The notes: generated from the letters alone by a model not told the origin. Positions 1 to 9,059 are shown, numbered from the stretch's first letter. The stretch: DNA of 36,879 nt from Pseudomonadota bacterium (GCA_018242445.1 JAFEBW010000055.1:1-36879); one strand, 5' to 3'. Numbers and translations: made by a program.

Positions 1-89
1 CTGCCATGCGCAAGCTGCTGACGATGCTCAACGCCATGCTGCGCGATAACACTCATTGGGATCCTTCGCGACATGCAAAAACTGCTTGA
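1..89 (+). mobile_element. IS110-family transposase, C-terminal end only
   Basis: The frame beginning at base 3 is open from the window edge to TGA at 87-89 and reads AMRKLLTMLNAMLRD, then NTHWDPSRHAKTA. The 'MRKLLTMLNAMLRD' ending is typical of the C-terminus of IS110/IS1111-type transposases (DEDD recombinases), just after their transposase_20 domain. Only about 28 residues are present, so it cannot be said whether the element is intact. No terminal repeats can be judged from this side. Confidence 0.6.
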
Positions 90-104
90 CCTTGAACACA
101 GTTG

Positions 105-142
105 CTCTCCCCTTGCGGGAGAGGGGTTGGGGAGAGGGGTGG
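105..142 (+). repeat. GC-rich palindromic interspersed repeat, copy 1
   Basis: The segment contains CTCTCCC, a 5-nt loop CTTGC, then GGGAGAG, followed by GGTTGGGGAGAGGGG. The same unit occurs in opposite orientation inside deaD at 601-655 and 724-778. It lies between the IS110 end and the deaD stop codon, so read on the minus strand it could also fold just past deaD. Sequences of this type are scattered through many xanthomonad-like genomes. Confidence 0.75.
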
Positions 143-156
143 TCGCCGTGCGGCGA

Positions 157-2199
157 TCAGCCCGACTTTCTCGGCGCACCCTTGCGATGTGGCTTCGGCT
201 TGCCTGGATTCACCCGAGCCGATCGCGGACGCGGGCCGTTGACGAAACCTCGTTCGTGCTCGACTGCCGGCGCACTCTCGCGGCGTATGCGCAGCATCTG
301 CCCGGCCACGCGCACGCGCTTGAGGTGTTCGAGCAACTGCCGCGGCATGCCGACCGGCAGATCGACGAGGCTGTAGGCATCGCGGATGTCGATGCGGCCG
401 ATGTAGCGGCTTTCCAGGTCGGCCTCGTTGGCGATCGCGCCGACGATGTTGCCCGGCTGCACGCCGTGGACATGGCCGACCTCGATGCGGAAGGTTTCCA
501 TGCCAGCTTCGGGCTCGTCGCGCGGGCGGCGCTTGGACATGCGCGGTGGCGAGTCGTCGGCGAAGTGCAACTCGGCGGTGTTGCGTGGTGGTGCGGTGTG
601 TCGGCGCTCGCCCCCTCTCCCCAACCCCTCTCCCGCGAGGGGAGAGGGGCTTGGTGTGTCGGTGGGGTCGGTGCCGTGGGCGCTGCGCGGTGACGCCGTC
701 GAAGCGGATTTCGATGACGGCGGTCGGCGCTCGCCCCCTCTCCCCAACCCCTCTCCCGTAAGGGGAGGGGGGCTTGGTTTTGCGAATTTTTCGTCGCGAT
801 GGGTTGATGGCGAAGGGTGTGCCGGCACATCCAGCAGCAAGGGCTGCTTGCCCTGCACGAGTTTGGCCAGCGCGGCGGCGATCTCGATCGCCGGCACGTT
901 GTGTTCGTTCTCGTAGCGGGCAACGAGGTCGCGGAACACGGCGAGGTCGGCGCCGGCCAGCGCATCGGTGATGCGCGCGAGGAACTTCGCCACCCGCTGG
1001 TCGTTGACCGCCTCCACGCTCGGCAAGCTCATCGGCTCGATCGGCTGCCTGGTGGCGCGCTCGATCGCGCGCAGCATGCCGCGCTCGCGCGGGGCGACGA
1101 ACACGATCGCCTCGCCCTTGCGCCCGGCGCGGCCGGTGCGGCCGATGCGGTGGACGTAGCTTTCGGTGTCGTAGGGGATGTCGTAGTTGAGCACGTGGCT
1201 GATGCGGTCCACGTCGAGCCCACGCGCGGCCACGTCAGTGGCGACGAGGATGTCGAGCTGGCCGTCCTTGAGGCGCGCGATCGCGCGCTCGCGCTGCGGC
1301 TGCGGGATGTCGCCATTGATCGCCGCCGCCGACAGCCCGCGCGCGGCGAGCTTGCCGGCGAGTTCCTCGGTGGCTTGCTTGGTGCGCGCGAACACCAGCA
1401 TCGCATCGAACGGCTCGGCTTCGAGGATGCGGGTGAGCGCGTCGAGCTTGTTGACGCCGCTGACCATCCAGTAGCGCTGGCGGATGCCGGCGGCGGTGGT
1501 GGTTTTCGCCGCGATCGCGATCTCCACCGGATCGCGCAGGTAGGTTTGCGCGATGCGTTTGATTTGCGCCGGCATGGTCGCCGAAAACAGCACCACCTGC
1601 CGTTGCTCGGGGATCTTCTTGAGCACGGTTTCGACATCGTCGATGAAGCCCATGCGCAGCATCTCGTCGGCCTCGTCGAGCACGAGGCATTCGAGCGAGG
1701 ACAAATCCAGTGTCCCGCGTTCCAGATGGTCGATCACCCGCCCCGGCGTGCCCACCACCACATCCACGCCGCGGCGCAGCGCCGACAATTGCGGACCGTA
1801 ACCTTGCCCGCCATAAATCGGCAGGACATGAAAGCCGGTTGCGTGGGCGGCGTAGCGCTGGAAGGCCTCGGCCACCTGGATCGCCAGTTCGCGCGTGGGC
1901 GCGAGCACCAGCGCGCGCGGCCCACGCGCAGCGGTTTGGCTGCGCGATGGCGCGCCTTCACCGGCCGCAGCGCGCGCGGCGACCACCCGCGCGAGGATCG
2001 GCAACGCGAACGCGGCGGTCTTGCCGGTGCCGGTCTGCGCCTGCCCGATCAGGTCGCGCCCGGCGAGCAGGTGCGGCAGGGTGGCGGACTGGATGGGCGA
2101 GGGCGACTCGTAACCGACATCGGCCAGCGCATGCAGCAGTGGCTCTGGCAGGCCGAAGTCGGTGAAGCGTGGCGTGGAATGACTGGTGTCGGCGCTCAT
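157..2199 (-). CDS. deaD: DEAD-box ATP-dependent RNA helicase (DeaD/CsdA type)
   Basis: This 680-residue cytoplasmic RNA helicase should unwind structured RNA during ribosome assembly or cold adaptation, as in the DeaD family. Visible motifs are the Q motif (about 12-37), AQTGTGKT (54-61), PTRELA (101-106), TPGRV (151-155), DEAD (175-178), SAT (206-208), TDVAARGLDV (321-330) and HRIGRTGRAGR (350-360). The C-terminal DbpA/CsdA-type RNA-binding domain covers about 568-640, followed by a basic tail. The linker at about 470-540 is odd: it contains two copies of 'GEGLGRGGERR' encoded by an interspersed DNA repeat (see 601-778). The ATG at 2199 is preceded by an AGGATG-like ribosome binding site. 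DeaD is preferred over DbpA or RhlE because of the length and the C-terminal domain. Confidence 0.93.
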   Translation of the reverse strand: MSADTSHSTPRFTDFGLPEPLLHALADVGYESPSPIQSATLPHLLAGRDLIGQAQTGTGKTAAFALPILARVVAARAAAGEGAPSRSQTAARGPRALVLAPTRELAIQVAEAFQRYAAHATGFHVLPIYGGQGYGPQLSALRRGVDVVVGTPGRVIDHLERGTLDLSSLECLVLDEADEMLRMGFIDDVETVLKKIPEQRQVVLFSATMPAQIKRIAQTYLRDPVEIAIAAKTTTAAGIRQRYWMVSGVNKLDALTRILEAEPFDAMLVFARTKQATEELAGKLAARGLSAAAINGDIPQPQRERAIARLKDGQLDILVATDVAARGLDVDRISHVLNYDIPYDTESYVHRIGRTGRAGRKGEAIVFVAPRERGMLRAIERATRQPIEPMSLPSVEAVNDQRVAKFLARITDALAGADLAVFRDLVARYENEHNVPAIEIAAALAKLVQGKQPLLLDVPAHPSPSTHRDEKFAKPSPPPLTGEGLGRGGERRPPSSKSASTASPRSAHGTDPTDTPSPSPLAGEGLGRGGERRHTAPPRNTAELHFADDSPPRMSKRRPRDEPEAGMETFRIEVGHVHGVQPGNIVGAIANEADLESRYIGRIDIRDAYSLVDLPVGMPRQLLEHLKRVRVAGQMLRIRRESAPAVEHERGFVNGPRPRSARVNPGKPKPHRKGAPRKSG
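601..655 (-). repeat. interspersed palindromic repeat inside deaD, copy 2
   Basis: This 55-bp segment matches 724-778 with three mismatches. Its core (CCCTCTCCCCAACCCCTCTCCC, then a short loop and GGGGAGAGGGG) is the reverse complement of the repeat at 105-142. It is translated in frame as part of the DeaD linker (about residues 515-533), giving LAGEGLGRGGERR. Confidence 0.85.
724..778 (-). repeat. interspersed palindromic repeat inside deaD, copy 3
   Basis: This copy lies exactly 123 bp (41 codons) from copy 2, so both are read in the same frame. It is translated as LTGEGLGRGGERR at about residues 474-492 of DeaD. Three substitutions separate it from copy 2, one of which lengthens the G run. 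Confidence 0.85.
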
Positions 2200-2266
2200 G
2201 GCTCATCCTGCGATGCCGACGAGGCGACGGCGCGCACAGTGTAGCCGCACGGAACCGAGCGACGTA

Positions 2267-5200
2267 TCAGGTTGTCGCGTGTATCGCGGCTCCGGGCTTG
2301 TGGCGACGTGCACGCATCCGCGCCTGCGCCCGATCGAAATACAGGTAGATCACCGGCGTCAGGTACAAGGTCAGCACCTGCGAGGTGAGCAGTCCGCCGA
2401 CCACGGCCAGCCCCAGCGGGCGCCGCGATTCGGAGCCGGCGCCCAGCCCCAGCGCGATCGGCAAGGTGCCGAGCAGGGCAGCGAAGCTGGTCATCATGAT
2501 CGGGCGGAAGCGCACCATGCAGGCCTCGAAGATCGCCTCCGCTGCGGTCTTGCCATCACGCTGCGCCTCGACCGCGAAGTCGATCATCATGATCGCGTTC
2601 TTCTTCACGATGCCGATCAGCATGATCAGCCCGACCGCCGAATACAGGCTCAGGTCGATGTGGAAGATCAGCAACGTCAGCAACGCGCCGAAGGCGGCGG
2701 TCGGCAGGCCGGAGAGGATCGTCAGCGGATGGATGAAGCTTTCGTAGAGGATGCCCAGCACGAGGTAGATCACGAAGATCGCCAGCACCAGCAGCAGGCC
2801 CATGCCGCTGACCGAGGACTGGAACGCCTGCGCGGTGCCTTGAAACGAGCCGGTGAGGGTGTCGGGCAGGCGCAGCTGTTTGACCACGCCGTCGATGCGC
2901 TCCACCGCCTGCCCGAGCGACACGCCCGGCGCGAGGTTGAAGGAAATCGTCACCGACGGCACCTGGCCGAGGTGGGTGATGGTCGCCGGTCCCACCGAGG
3001 TATCGAAGTGCGCCACCGCCGACAGCGGCACCAGTTGCCCGTTCGATGAATGCAGGTAGATGCGTCCGAGCACGGCAGGGTCGTCCTGCTGTTTCGGATC
3101 GACCTGCATCAACACCCAGTACTGGTCGATCGCGGTGTAGATGGTGGACACCTGCTGCGGCCCGAACGCCGTGTACAGCGCGTCCTCGACTTGCGCGGCG
3201 GTGATGCCGACCGCGGCGGCGGCGTCGCGGTCGATGCGCACGTCCACCTGCGGGGTGGCGATCTGCAGGTCGGAGATCACGTCCTGGAAGCCGGGCAGCT
3301 TGGAAATCGCATCCACCAGCGGCGGCACGCTGGCGAACAATTCCCTGGTGTCGGTGTCCTGCAGCGTGTACTGGTACTGCGCCTGCGTCAGGTGACCGCC
3401 GATGCGGATGATCGGGATGTTCTGCAGCGACACCTTGAAGCCGGGGATGCCGTCGAGCTTGGGCCGCAGTTGCTGGATCACCTGCGCCGGCGAAGGGCGC
3501 TGGCCGGAGGGCTTGAGCGCGATCACCATGCGCCCGACGTTGAGGGTGGAGCTGCTGCCGGACACGCCGATGAAGGAAATCACCCGCGCCACGTTCGGGT
3601 CGGCCTCGATGATCTTCGCGGCCTGCTGCTGCTTGGCGGCCATCGCGTCGAAGCCGATGTCCTCGGCGGCCTGGGTGAACACGAACAACTGGCCGATGTC
3701 GTCGTCCGGCAGGAAGCCTTTGGGCACCACCCAGAACAACCACACGGTGGCGGCGAGGATGCCGAAGAATGCCGCCAGCACGGTGCGTCGATGCTGCAGG
3801 CAGACTTGCAGAGTGCGGCGATAGAAAGCCTGCATGCCGTCGAAGACGCGCTCGAAGGACTGGTACATGCGCCCGTGCCGCTCCCCGGCATGCGAGTGCA
3901 GCATGCGGCTGCACAGCATCGGGGTCAGGCTCAGCGACACCAGCCCGGACACCAGCACGGCGGCGACGATGGTGACCGCGAACTCGTGCAGCAGCCGGCC
4001 GATGATGCCGCCCATGAACAGCAGCGGGATGAACACCGCGGCCAGCGAGAGGGTCATCGACAGGATGGTGAAGCCGATCTCCTTGCTGCCGTCGAAGGTG
4101 GCCTGCAGCGGCGTCTTGCCCATCTCCACGTGGCGGGAGATGTTTTCCAGCATCACGATGGCATCGTCCACCACGAAGCCCACGCACAGCGTGAGCGCCA
4201 TCAGCGAGAGGTTGTCGAGGCTGTAGCCGAACGGATACATCACCGCGAAGGTGCCGACGATCGACATCGGCAACGCCAGCGAGGGGATGAGCGTCGCCGG
4301 CAGGTTGCGCAGGAACAGGAAGATCACCAGCACCACCAGCACCAAGGCCAGCAGCAGGCTGAACTGCACGTCGTCCACCGAGGCGCGGATGGATTGCGTG
4401 CGGTCGTAGAACACCTTCATGTTCAGGCCGGCCGGCAGTTGCTGCTCGAATTTCGGCAGCAGCGCGCGGATGCGTTCGACCACGGCGATGGTGTTCACGC
4501 CGGGCTGTTTCTGGATGGCGAGGATCACGCCGCGATGCCCGCCATTGACCCACGCGGCGAGCTTGTCGGTCTGCACGCCGTCGTACACATGCGCGATGTC
4601 GCGCAGCCGCACCGGCGCGCCGTCCTTGTAGCTGACGATCAGGTTGGCGAAGGATCTGGCATCGGTGAACTGGCCATCGACGTTGACGTTGTAAGTGCGC
4701 GCGCTGCCGTACAGCACGCCGGTGGGCTGGTTGACGCTGCCGTTGCCGACCGCCTGCGCGACCTGGTCGATGCCCAGCCCGCGCGCGGCCATCGCCGCCG
4801 GATCGAGGTCGATGCGCACGGCGAATTTCTGCGAGCCGTACACGTTCACCAGCGCCACGCCTTCCACCATCGACAGCCGCTGCGCGAGCATCGATTCGCC
4901 GTACTCGTCCACCTTCGACAGGGGCAGGGTGTCCGAGCTCATCGCGATGTAGTAGATCGGCGCGTCGGCCGGGTTGACCTTGCGGAAGGTCGGCGGCACG
5001 GTCATCGTCGAAGGCAGTTGATGCGCCGCCGCCGAGATCGCCGATTGCACGTCCAGCGCGGCGGCGTCGATGTTGCGGTCGAGGGAGAACTGCAGGGTGA
5101 TCTGGGTCTGGCCGATGCCGCTCTGCGAGGTCATCGAATCCAGCGAGGGGATGGTGGAGAACTGTTTTTCCAGTGGCGTGGCCACCGAGGAGGCCATCGT

Positions 5201-5371
5201 CTCCGGCGAGGCGCCCGGCAACTGCGCGGTGACCATGATGGTCGGGAAATCCACGTTCGGCAGGTCCGAGACGGGCAACTGCCGATAGGCGGCGATGCCG
5301 AACACGAGGATGCCCAGCATCACCAGCAGGGTCATCACCGGCCGGCGGACGAAGATCGCCGAGAGGTTCAC
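2267..5371 (-). CDS. RND multidrug efflux permease (HAE1 / MdtB-MdtC type)
   Basis: A 1034-residue inner-membrane proton antiporter of the resistance-nodulation-division family, full length for an AcrB/MdtC-like pump. Transmembrane helix 1 covers about residues 10-30. The proton-relay aspartates lie in VGFVVDDAIVMLEN (D402, D403), and the matching lysine lies in GIVKKNAIMMIDFA in the second half. Two large periplasmic porter/docking loops sit between the helices. The start codon is GTG and overlaps the stop of the upstream adaptor gene by 4 bp (GTGA), so the two are translationally coupled. No outer-membrane channel gene is adjacent, so the pump probably uses a TolC homologue encoded elsewhere. 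The substrate cannot be read from the sequence. It most resembles MdtB/MdtC, which normally come as a pair; only one permease is here. Confidence 0.93.
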   Translation of the reverse strand: MNLSAIFVRRPVMTLLVMLGILVFGIAAYRQLPVSDLPNVDFPTIMVTAQLPGASPETMASSVATPLEKQFSTIPSLDSMTSQSGIGQTQITLQFSLDRNIDAAALDVQSAISAAAHQLPSTMTVPPTFRKVNPADAPIYYIAMSSDTLPLSKVDEYGESMLAQRLSMVEGVALVNVYGSQKFAVRIDLDPAAMAARGLGIDQVAQAVGNGSVNQPTGVLYGSARTYNVNVDGQFTDARSFANLIVSYKDGAPVRLRDIAHVYDGVQTDKLAAWVNGGHRGVILAIQKQPGVNTIAVVERIRALLPKFEQQLPAGLNMKVFYDRTQSIRASVDDVQFSLLLALVLVVLVIFLFLRNLPATLIPSLALPMSIVGTFAVMYPFGYSLDNLSLMALTLCVGFVVDDAIVMLENISRHVEMGKTPLQATFDGSKEIGFTILSMTLSLAAVFIPLLFMGGIIGRLLHEFAVTIVAAVLVSGLVSLSLTPMLCSRMLHSHAGERHGRMYQSFERVFDGMQAFYRRTLQVCLQHRRTVLAAFFGILAATVWLFWVVPKGFLPDDDIGQLFVFTQAAEDIGFDAMAAKQQQAAKIIEADPNVARVISFIGVSGSSSTLNVGRMVIALKPSGQRPSPAQVIQQLRPKLDGIPGFKVSLQNIPIIRIGGHLTQAQYQYTLQDTDTRELFASVPPLVDAISKLPGFQDVISDLQIATPQVDVRIDRDAAAAVGITAAQVEDALYTAFGPQQVSTIYTAIDQYWVLMQVDPKQQDDPAVLGRIYLHSSNGQLVPLSAVAHFDTSVGPATITHLGQVPSVTISFNLAPGVSLGQAVERIDGVVKQLRLPDTLTGSFQGTAQAFQSSVSGMGLLLVLAIFVIYLVLGILYESFIHPLTILSGLPTAAFGALLTLLIFHIDLSLYSAVGLIMLIGIVKKNAIMMIDFAVEAQRDGKTAAEAIFEACMVRFRPIMMTSFAALLGTLPIALGLGAGSESRRPLGLAVVGGLLTSQVLTLYLTPVIYLYFDRAQARMRARRHKPGAAIHATT

Positions 5372-6516
5372 GGGGCGCTGCCGCTCGCGTCGGCGCGTGG
5401 CGCTGCGGCCGCATCGGCATCGACGACGGCCACCTTCGCGCCTTCGGTCAGCCGCGACTGCCCATCGGTGACGACCGTCTCGCCGGCGCGCACGCCCGCG
5501 ACGAGCAGCGAGCGGCCATCCACGCTGCGCGCGACGGTCACCGCGCGCTGGTGGGCGATGCCGTCGGCGACCACGAACACGTAGCTGCCGTTGGCGCCCG
5601 ACTTTACCGCGGCGTCCGGGACGCTGAGCGCGTCGGCGTCACGGCCCACGTCCAGTGCGATCTGCACGAATTGCCCGGGCCACAGGCGCTCGTCGGCATT
5701 GGCGAAACGGGCGCGCAGCTTGACCGTGTTGGTGGCCGGATCGACCGCGTTGTCGATGAAGGCCAGGCTGCCGCTCGCGGGGCCCTGCAGGCGGTCGCCG
5801 CTGGCGCGCACGGCCAGCGTCCCCTTGGCCTGCGCAGCGCGCACCCGCGTCACCTCGTCGCCGGGGATGGCGAAGCTCACGTAGATCGGCGCGATCTGGT
5901 TGATCGTCAGCAAAGGGTTGATGTCGTTGGCTTTCACCAGGTTGCCCGGCTGCACGAGGATGCGCCCGGCGCGGCCGTCGATGGGCGCGCGGATGTCGGT
6001 GTAGCCCAGGGTCAGGTTCGTCGCGGCGATGTTGGCCTGATCGACCTTGACGCTCGCCGCGGCGGCTTCCAGCGCGGTCGCGTACTGCTGCATCTGGTCG
6101 GCGGAAATGTAGTGCTGCGCGGCGATGGGCCGATAACGGTTCACCTGCGCCTGCGCCAGGTCGCGTGCCGCCGCGTCGCGGGCCAGCGCGGCGTGCGCCT
6201 GCGCCAGCGCAGCCTGCGCCGGGCGCGGATCGATCCGGAACAGCAACTGCCCCTTGCGCACGCTGTTGCCGTCGTGGATGTCGCTGTCCAGCAACTGCCC
6301 ATCGACGAGCGATTTCACCGCGATGGCGTTGATCGCCTCCACCGTGCCGACCGCGGCGATGCGCTCGGGAACCGGGCCGCGCGTGACGGTCGCCAGCGAC
6401 ACCGGAACCGGCGCTGTGGGCGCGTGTGCGGGTTGCGGCGAACACGCCGTCGCCCAGATGACGACCGTGGCTGCGAGGGTGGGCCGGATGCGGCAAGACG
6501 GGTGAAACCGGTGCAT
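5368..6516 (-). CDS. RND efflux periplasmic adaptor (membrane fusion lipoprotein)
   Basis: This 382-residue adaptor joins the inner-membrane pump to an outer-membrane channel. The start chosen is the ATG at 6516, with GGAA about 8 nt upstream. It gives a lipoprotein signal peptide of about 24 residues ending ATA|C (Cys25 as the lipidated residue). The frame is open up to 6600, but that extension would bury the signal peptide. Visible features are the biotinyl-lipoyl-like half motif (VKSLVDGQLLDSDIHDGN), an alpha-helical hairpin (LAQAHAALARDAAARDLAQA onward), the second lipoyl half (LGYTDIRAPIDGRAG) and the beta-barrel (PGNLVKANDINPLLTI). It is first in a two-gene operon with the permease. A -10-like box and a palindrome lie just upstream (6544-6571). 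Confidence 0.9.
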   Translation of the reverse strand: MHRFHPSCRIRPTLAATVVIWATACSPQPAHAPTAPVPVSLATVTRGPVPERIAAVGTVEAINAIAVKSLVDGQLLDSDIHDGNSVRKGQLLFRIDPRPAQAALAQAHAALARDAAARDLAQAQVNRYRPIAAQHYISADQMQQYATALEAAAASVKVDQANIAATNLTLGYTDIRAPIDGRAGRILVQPGNLVKANDINPLLTINQIAPIYVSFAIPGDEVTRVRAAQAKGTLAVRASGDRLQGPASGSLAFIDNAVDPATNTVKLRARFANADERLWPGQFVQIALDVGRDADALSVPDAAVKSGANGSYVFVVADGIAHQRAVTVARSVDGRSLLVAGVRAGETVVTDGQSRLTEGAKVAVVDADAAAAPRADASGSAP

Positions 6517-6543
6517 GGATCGTTCCAATCGGTCAGTCAGCAA

Positions 6544-6571
6544 GGACATCATGTCCCAAGCATGCATTTTA
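6544..6571 (-). promoter_or_regulatory. candidate promoter -10 and palindromic operator of the RND operon
   Basis: A perfect palindrome, GGACAT-C-ATGTCC, lies at 6544-6556. On the minus strand a TAAAAT box (6566-6571) lies just upstream of it, about 50 nt before the adaptor start codon. Transcription from that box would begin near 6559, putting the palindrome at the start of the transcript, as expected for a repressor site. No clear -35 element is seen, and no regulator gene is adjacent. Confidence 0.35.
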
Positions 6572-6723
6572 TCGCCCCTGCCGTTGGTCACGCAGTGCAT
6601 CGGGGTTCAGGTGCCGGCGTCGCTGTTCAGGCGCAGCGCAAGCGCCGGATGGTTCGCATGCGGCCGCGGCCCGCGCGGATGCTGGGCGAACGGGCTGGCG
6701 CTGGCGAGGAAGCGCGCAACCGA

Positions 6724-8757
6724 TCAGTTCCCGCGCGGTGCGTCCGTCGCGGCAGTCGGCGGCTCGTAGGGCAGGTGGATGGCGTAATGCAGGCCGTGCC
6801 CGGGCTTGCTGTCCACGCCGATCGTGCCGCCGAGCTTGGTGGTGACGAGGTTGAAGATGATGTTGGTTCCCAGGCCGCTGCCGCCTTGCCCGCGCTTGGT
6901 GGTGTAGAACGGCTCGAACAGCCGGCGCAATGCCTGAGGCGACAGGCCGGAACCGTCGTCGCGATAGTCGATCGCCACGCCGCCTTCGTCCGGGGTCACC
7001 ACGATGCTGATGTGGCCGTGCTCGGTGTGCTCGAAGGCGTGCGCGACCGAATTGAGCACGAGGTTGGTGAGCACCTGCGAGAGCGCGCCGGGGATCGAGC
7101 GCAGGCGCAGGGCAGGGTCGCATTCCACCGCGACGGTGTGGCCGGTGCGCTTGAACTTGGGGCGGATCGAACGCAGCGTGTCCTCGATCGATTCGGCCAG
7201 CACGACCTCGCGCACCTGCTCGGACGACTGGTCCACCGCCACCTGCTTGAAGCTGCGGATCAAGCCGCTGGCGCGCAGGGTGTTGTTGGTCAGCACGCCC
7301 AGCAGTTCGTCGCTGGACTCGAAGAACGCCTGCATGCCGGGGTCGGCCCATTGCGCGGGCGTGAGCGAATCGCGGTAGCGCTTGGATTCCTCCATCAGCA
7401 AGCTGACCGCGGTGGTGCAGATGCCCAGCGGGGTGTTCACCTCGTGCGCGATGCTGGCGACCAGCGCGCCGAGCGAGGCGAGCTTCTCCTGCCGCACCAG
7501 CTCGTTCTGCGCCATGCCCAGGTGCATCAGGGTCATTTCCAGCTCGCGGTTCTTTTCCTGCAAGGCGGCGTTGCCCGCGGCGAGGTTGGCGTGGGCGGCG
7601 CGCAGGGCCTCGTCGGCCTGCTTGCGCGAGAGCGCGGCGGCGATGTGCTCGGCGACGAAGGTCAGCAGCGCGAGGTCGTCGTCGTCGTAGCTGATCTTGG
7701 GGTCGTAGCTTTGCAGCATCAGCACGCCCAGCACCTTGTCCTGATGGATCATCGGCGCGCCGATCCAGCTGGTGAAGCTGACGTTGCCCAGCACGTGGTG
7801 GATGACGTTGGATTCCAGCAGCGCCTCGTAGCGTTGCTGATCGATCCGCTGCGGCATGCGCGTGCGCAGCACGAAGCCGGTCAGGCCGTGACCGGCCGGG
7901 CGGCGGAAGTTCTTCGGCAGATCCGGGTCCTTTTCATCGACGCTGTACGGGAAGCCGACGAGGTCGTGCTCGTCGTTGTAGTACAGCATCACCGCGAGGT
8001 TGCGGGCGTACATCAGCCCGCCGAGGATGCGGTGCAGTTGCGCGTAGAACGCGTCGAGGCCGATGTCCTTCACCGACAGCGCGGAGATTTCGTACAGCGC
8101 GTGCTGCAGGCGCTCGGCGCGGCGGCGCTCCTCGATTTCCCGTTCGAGGCTGCGCGTGCGCTCGGCGATCGCTTCCTCGAGCCGGGTTGCGTACTGCACG
8201 TGTTCCACCGCGTCGGCGACCTGCTCGGACATCAGGCGCACGAGCGCGATGTCTTCCTCGCTGTAACGAAAGCCGCGGTCGTAGCTTTGCACCACCATCG
8301 CGCCGAACGTGCGCCCGTCGTTGCCCAGCAGCGGCATGCCGACCCAGTGTTCCGGCCGCGCGCCGGATCCGAAGCGTTTGTTCTTCGCGCGTTTGGCGGC
8401 CCACTGCTCGGCGGTGAACAGGCGCGGCTCGCCGCTGCGGATCACCTGCGCCGTCGGCGAATCGCCCTCGCCGCGCAGCGGATAGCGCCGCCCGGGGTCG
8501 GGCGCGGGATCCTTCTGATCGGCCCAGTAGACGAAATGCACGCCATGCGCGCCCGCATCGTACAGCGCGATGCCGAAGTTCTCCGCGCGCATCAGCCGCG
8601 CCAGCGCCGCATGCACGGACGCGAAAAACCCCTGCAAATCGTTGCAGCGCGCCGCCCGGTGGCTGATGTCCAGCACGATGGCCTGCACGACCTCGAGGCG
8701 CGCGAGGCGCTCGGCGGTCGATTCGGCCGGGGCGGCGTCGGTCATGGGGGCGATCAT
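6724..8757 (-). CDS. orphan GAF-GAF sensor histidine kinase
   Basis: A 677-residue soluble two-component kinase; no membrane segment or signal peptide is seen. GAF 1 covers about residues 25-185 and GAF 2 about 225-378. A coiled coil (380-425) leads to the H-box SIAHEVNTPLG with phospho-acceptor His438. The catalytic domain shows the N box (QVLTNLVLNSVAHA, about 561-574), G1 (DDGSGL, 600-605), the F region (LFEPFYTTKRGQ) and G2 (GGSGLGTNI). All ATP-binding motifs are intact. No response regulator is adjacent, so its partner is unknown; PilG, PilH or a distant regulator are all possible. The GAF ligands cannot be predicted. Confidence 0.88.
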   Translation of the reverse strand: MIAPMTDAAPAESTAERLARLEVVQAIVLDISHRAARCNDLQGFFASVHAALARLMRAENFGIALYDAGAHGVHFVYWADQKDPAPDPGRRYPLRGEGDSPTAQVIRSGEPRLFTAEQWAAKRAKNKRFGSGARPEHWVGMPLLGNDGRTFGAMVVQSYDRGFRYSEEDIALVRLMSEQVADAVEHVQYATRLEEAIAERTRSLEREIEERRRAERLQHALYEISALSVKDIGLDAFYAQLHRILGGLMYARNLAVMLYYNDEHDLVGFPYSVDEKDPDLPKNFRRPAGHGLTGFVLRTRMPQRIDQQRYEALLESNVIHHVLGNVSFTSWIGAPMIHQDKVLGVLMLQSYDPKISYDDDDLALLTFVAEHIAAALSRKQADEALRAAHANLAAGNAALQEKNRELEMTLMHLGMAQNELVRQEKLASLGALVASIAHEVNTPLGICTTAVSLLMEESKRYRDSLTPAQWADPGMQAFFESSDELLGVLTNNTLRASGLIRSFKQVAVDQSSEQVREVVLAESIEDTLRSIRPKFKRTGHTVAVECDPALRLRSIPGALSQVLTNLVLNSVAHAFEHTEHGHISIVVTPDEGGVAIDYRDDGSGLSPQALRRLFEPFYTTKRGQGGSGLGTNIIFNLVTTKLGGTIGVDSKPGHGLHYAIHLPYEPPTAATDAPRGN

Positions 8758-8920
8758 GCGGCGGCGACTGGTGGCGAGAATGCCACGAACCGGCGGCGGG
8801 TGGATGGCTCGCCGACGACCGCCGTTCAGGAACAGGACGAGGGCCGCTCACGGCTCAGGTTTGCCGCGGCCCTTGCCGGGCGCGTGCCGAGCGGTTCTTC
8901 ACGGCAGCATGTGCGCGCCA

Positions 8921-9018
<98 letters not shown>

Positions 9019-9030
9019 GGTGGGCTGCGA

Positions 9031-9059
9031 ATCATACGTTCGCGGCGGGCTTCGCACAA
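9031..9059 (-). promoter_or_regulatory. candidate promoter of tRNA-Ser
   Basis: On the minus strand TTGTGC (9054-9059) is followed after exactly 17 nt by TATGAT (9031-9036), with the mature tRNA starting 12 nt further on. The -10 matches the sigma-70 consensus at five of six positions; the -35 matches only in TTG. Confidence 0.5.
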
